NCBI GenBank assembly: GCA_963923455.1 | Contig: CAWULT010000063.1 | Span: 1-25,878 of the forward strand | Origin: CAWULT01 sp963923455 | GTDB taxonomy: Bacteria; Acidobacteriota; Vicinamibacteria; Vicinamibacterales; UBA2999 | Direction of reading: 5' to 3' | DNA length: 25,878 bases | In this document: in pieces, positions 24,167-25,878 of the stretch | Numbering within the stretch: position 1 is the stretch's first letter | Layout: every line of letters begins with the position of its first letter | Translations under genes and position numbers: made by a program | The notes under the pieces: model-generated | Told to the model about the DNA's origin: nothing | Databases searched by the model: none | Seen by the model: only the letters and a program-made list of their open reading frames with translations

Positions 24167-24243
24167 TGGCGCGCCCGGCAGGACTCGAACCTGCGACCCC
24201 CGGCTTAGAAGGCCGGTGCTCTATCCGACTGAGCTACGGGCGC
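24167..24243 (-). tRNA. tRNA-Arg (anticodon TCT)
   Basis: The 77-base cloverleaf includes an encoded CCA. The acceptor stem is GCGCCCG/CGGGCGC, the D-arm contains AGCTCAGTCGGATAGAGC, and the anticodon stem CCGGC/GCCGG encloses the loop CTTCTAA with TCT (24207-24209 on the complement). The T-arm contains GGTTCGAGTCC. It reads AGA (and AGG by wobble or modification) codons, which are rare in this GC-rich genome. It is a single gene, transcribed toward the hydrolase gene. Confidence 0.96.
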
Positions 24244-24501
24244 AACCCGACGACGAAAGTGTATCGCACGTCCGCGGCCGGCTCCGCGGGACGAACGACC
24301 CCAGCGGCTCCACAGCCTGCCGACGGCGCGCCTGCGCGCACATCTGTCCGCGCGCGTTGCATCCTGAGTCACGTTCCGGTTGCACGCCGCCGCCGCCGGA
24401 GCGGAACTGCGCCGGAACCGCGCCAGGGCGCCTCGGCATGCCCTTTGTAACCACCGAGGCTGGAGCCAGTCCGACACCCGGCGTGAATCGACCGCCCTGC
24501 C
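24244..24501. promoter_or_regulatory. Divergent region between tRNA-Arg and diguanylate cyclase gene
   Basis: This 258-base stretch must hold the promoters of both genes. On the minus strand, GATACACT lies just upstream of the tRNA and could serve as its -10, but no -35 is clear. Nothing else coding is supported. Confidence 0.3.
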
Positions 24502-25443
24502 ATGCCCCGACGACGTACTGCTCTCACGCCTCCCCCGCCGCCGGAAACGCTGCCTGAGCTGCGTGACTGGATCCGCCGGCACACGGCGCTCCCCGCGGCG
24601 CAGGCGCGCGCCCTGGCCGCCGCCCTCGACGGGGTGTTCCTCCGGCAGGATCGCCGCTGGCACCAGAGCAAGCAGGAAGCCCTGCAGGTGATGTCCGCGG
24701 GATTCGCCGACCGCATGCGCCAGATGCGCGACGAGCTGGCGGCGCGGGAGGCCGCCATCGCCAGCATCACGCAGTATTTCGAGGCGCTCGTGGCCGAGCT
24801 GACGGATCGCGTCCACCGCGACCCGAAGACCCGGCTGATGAACTTCCGCCGCTTCGTCGAGCAGCTCGAGGCCTTTCTCGCCGTCGAGCAGCGCGGACGG
24901 TGGTGCGCGGTCGGCCTCGCGGACATCACGTCGTTCAAGGCCTTCAACGACGCGTTCGGCCACGCGGTCGGTGACCGCATCATCGAGCGCGTGGCCCGGC
25001 TGCTGCGCGAGCAGATCCGGTCGAACGACCTGATGGCCCAGGAATCGTCCGACGTCCAGGAGGGCCACGAGCTGCACGCGCGCTTCGGCGGTGACGAGTT
25101 CTGCTTCCTGATCCCGGACCTCGACCGGCCCCACGACGCGTGGGTCATCGCGGAGCGGTTCCGCGAGTCGGTCGGCAGCCACGCCTGGGCGAACGAGGAC
25201 GAGCGGCTGGCCGAGGCCCGCGTCAACGTGGACGTCGGCGTCGTCAGTCTGCTGATGGGCCCGGTGGCCGAGCGGAGGCTCATCGCGCGCCAGCTCGCCA
25301 ACGAACTGCTCTCGCGGGCCGACAAGTCGATGTACGAGGCGAAGACGGGCCAGACGGGCCGGTTGCATCCGATGCGGGTCCGCCTCGAGGGCGGCGCACT
25401 GGTGGACTGCGAGGCGCACGATGCCCTCCAGCGCCATCCCTGA
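24502..25443 (+). CDS. Diguanylate cyclase (GGDEF domain) with an insertion before the active site
   Basis: The 313-residue protein should make c-di-GMP from two GTP. Its N-terminal 110 residues are helical, with a coiled-coil-like stretch rich in Arg, Glu and Gln (about 50-105) and no recognised sensor. The GGDEF domain (about 107-300) has first-metal Asp D141 in LADITSFK, G-H-A-V-G-D, and an intact R-F-G-G-D-E-F (194-200). The inhibitory-site motif R-S-N-D (173-176) is present, but about 14 extra residues separate it from GGDEF. The C-terminal ADKSMYEAK run is standard. ATG 24502 lacks a clear Shine-Dalgarno. It may supply c-di-GMP to the EAL-HDOD proteins elsewhere in the window, but no linkage shows this. 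Confidence 0.9.
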   Translation: MPRRRTALTPPPPPETLPELRDWIRRHTALPAAQARALAAALDGVFLRQDRRWHQSKQEALQVMSAGFADRMRQMRDELAAREAAIASITQYFEALVAELTDRVHRDPKTRLMNFRRFVEQLEAFLAVEQRGRWCAVGLADITSFKAFNDAFGHAVGDRIIERVARLLREQIRSNDLMAQESSDVQEGHELHARFGGDEFCFLIPDLDRPHDAWVIAERFRESVGSHAWANEDERLAEARVNVDVGVVSLLMGPVAERRLIARQLANELLSRADKSMYEAKTGQTGRLHPMRVRLEGGALVDCEAHDALQRHP

Positions 25444-25449
25444 TCCCGC

Positions 25450-25466
25450 CACGGCCTCAAGCCGTG
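25450..25466. repeat. Small hairpin after the diguanylate cyclase stop
   Basis: CACGGC (25450-25455) and GCCGTG (25461-25466) form a 6-bp stem with a CTCAA loop. No U-run follows. The right arm overlaps the extended -10 of tRNA-His, so it may be a short terminator/promoter junction. Confidence 0.35.
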
Positions 25467-25473
25467 CTAAAAT
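25465..25473 (+). promoter_or_regulatory. Extended -10 promoter of tRNA-His
   Basis: TG-C-TAAAAT matches an extended -10: TGn plus TAAAAT, five of six to consensus. The tRNA begins 17 bases later, a typical distance for a tRNA leader. No convincing -35 is seen. The same CGTGCTAAAA string occurs before the histidine kinase gene. Confidence 0.55.
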
Positions 25474-25490
25474 TCAGTGTTCTCTCGCAC

Positions 25491-25566
25491 GGCGGGTGTA
25501 GCTCAGGGGTAGAGCGCCGGATTGTGGATCCGGATGTCGCGGGTTCGAGACCCGTCACCCGCCCCA
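25491..25566 (+). tRNA. tRNA-His (anticodon GTG)
   Basis: The 76-base gene has the His-specific extra 5' G (25491) opposite discriminator C (25563). The acceptor stem is GCGGGTG/CACCCGC, the anticodon loop TTGTGGA carries GTG at 25524-25526, the T-arm contains GGTTCGAGACC, and CCA is encoded (25564-25566). Confidence 0.97.
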
Positions 25567-25720
25567 CTTCCCCCCTCATACGATCGTTCTCCGCACACCC
25601 GGCGCCCGCGCCGCTTTGGCCCTCCTGCGCACGGGCCGGGTTGGGTTGTCACGTACGCGCGGCGGGCTCGGGGATGAGATGGCGCGAACCGCTGGAACGG
25701 GAGCAGCGGCGAAAGGCAAG

Positions 25721-25749
25721 CGGGGCGACGGCCGCAGGCCGCCGCCCCG
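25721..25749 (-). terminator. Terminator hairpin for the truncated minus-strand gene
   Basis: CGGGGCGACGGCC (25721-25733) pairs with GGCCGCCGCCCCG (25737-25749) over 13 positions with one A-C mismatch and a GCA loop. It lies 14 bases past the minus-strand stop at 25763. On the minus strand it is followed by CTTGCCTTTCG, weakly U-rich. Confidence 0.55.
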
Positions 25750-25762
25750 TGAGTGATCCGGT

Positions 25763-25846
25763 CTAGACCAGCTGGCCCTTGACCCAGTCGAGTTCGCGCG
25801 ACACGTACTCGACGATGTCCCCGGTCTTCAGGTGCTCCGGCAGCAC
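25763..25846 (-). CDS. C-terminal fragment of an unidentified protein (5' truncated by contig end)
   Basis: A minus-strand frame enters at the last genomic base and ends in TAG at 25763-25765. It encodes 27 residues, starting V-L-P-E-H-L-K-T-G-D and ending D-W-V-K-G-Q-L-V. Composition is protein-like and the hairpin just past the stop supports a true gene end. It is too short to identify. Confidence 0.55.
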   Translation of the reverse strand: MLPEHLKTGDIVEYVSRELDWVKGQLV

Positions 25847-25878
25847 CTGTCTCTTATACACATCTCCGAGCCCACGAG
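25847..25878. other. Nextera read 2 adapter (right contig end)
   Basis: The last 32 bases begin CTGTCTCTTATACACATCT, the Tn5 mosaic end, and continue CCGAGCCCACGAG, the Illumina Nextera read 2 adapter. This is untrimmed library sequence, not genome. Confidence 0.98.

Noticed and set aside
1..25878. CRISPR array, insertion sequence or prophage
   Set aside because: I saw no regularly spaced repeat, transposase, integrase or phage structural gene on either strand. The Tn5-like ends are library adapters.

Overview
The window is a very GC-rich, densely packed bacterial contig. Gene content suggests a Gram-negative soil or sediment bacterium, most likely Acidobacteriota of the Vicinamibacteria type. 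Pointers are a TonB-dependent receptor with a carboxypeptidase-regulatory-like domain, an outer-membrane metalloprotease/PD40-propeller/barrel protein, a Tat-exported dienelactone hydrolase, and many CheX/HDOD/c-di-GMP signalling proteins. The taxonomic call is inference; no marker gene is present. Both ends carry Nextera transposase adapter sequence (1-10 and 25847-25878), so the ends are library artefacts and the genes there are cut.

Region 1 (12-10266) is mainly signal transduction. A chemotaxis-type cluster enters from the left edge: a CheB catalytic domain with its N-terminus missing, then CheR and a CheX-like protein, tightly coupled. Facing it are two tandem EAL-HDOD paralogues. A TonB-dependent receptor (4697-7093) follows. 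Next come an overlapping histidine kinase / NarL-type response regulator pair on the minus strand and a plus-strand REC-REC-CheX fusion protein.

Region 2 (10301-16320, minus strand) is a compact metabolic operon. Its order is an acetyl-CoA synthetase-like ligase, E1-alpha, E1-beta and E2 of a 2-oxoacid dehydrogenase, a free-standing acyl carrier protein, then a SAM methyltransferase. The four junctions from ligase to ACP overlap by 1-4 bases. No E3 (dihydrolipoamide dehydrogenase) gene is present. An ACP translationally coupled to an E2 is the most intriguing system in the window: it suggests that the acyl group made on the lipoyl arm may be passed to an ACP rather than, or as well as, to CoA.

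Region 3 (16564-22079, plus strand) holds the outer-membrane metalloprotease/propeller/barrel protein, an NAD-type malic enzyme 16 bases downstream, and a secreted c-type cytochrome with its own recognisable promoter.

Region 4 (22125-25878) holds an unrecognised 269-residue protein with a palindrome over its likely -10 element, a Tat-exported dienelactone hydrolase with a strong terminator hairpin, tRNA-Arg(TCT), a diguanylate cyclase with an insertion before the GGDEF motif, tRNA-His(GTG), and the last 27 codons of an unidentified minus-strand gene. No CRISPR array, insertion sequence, integrase or phage gene was seen.
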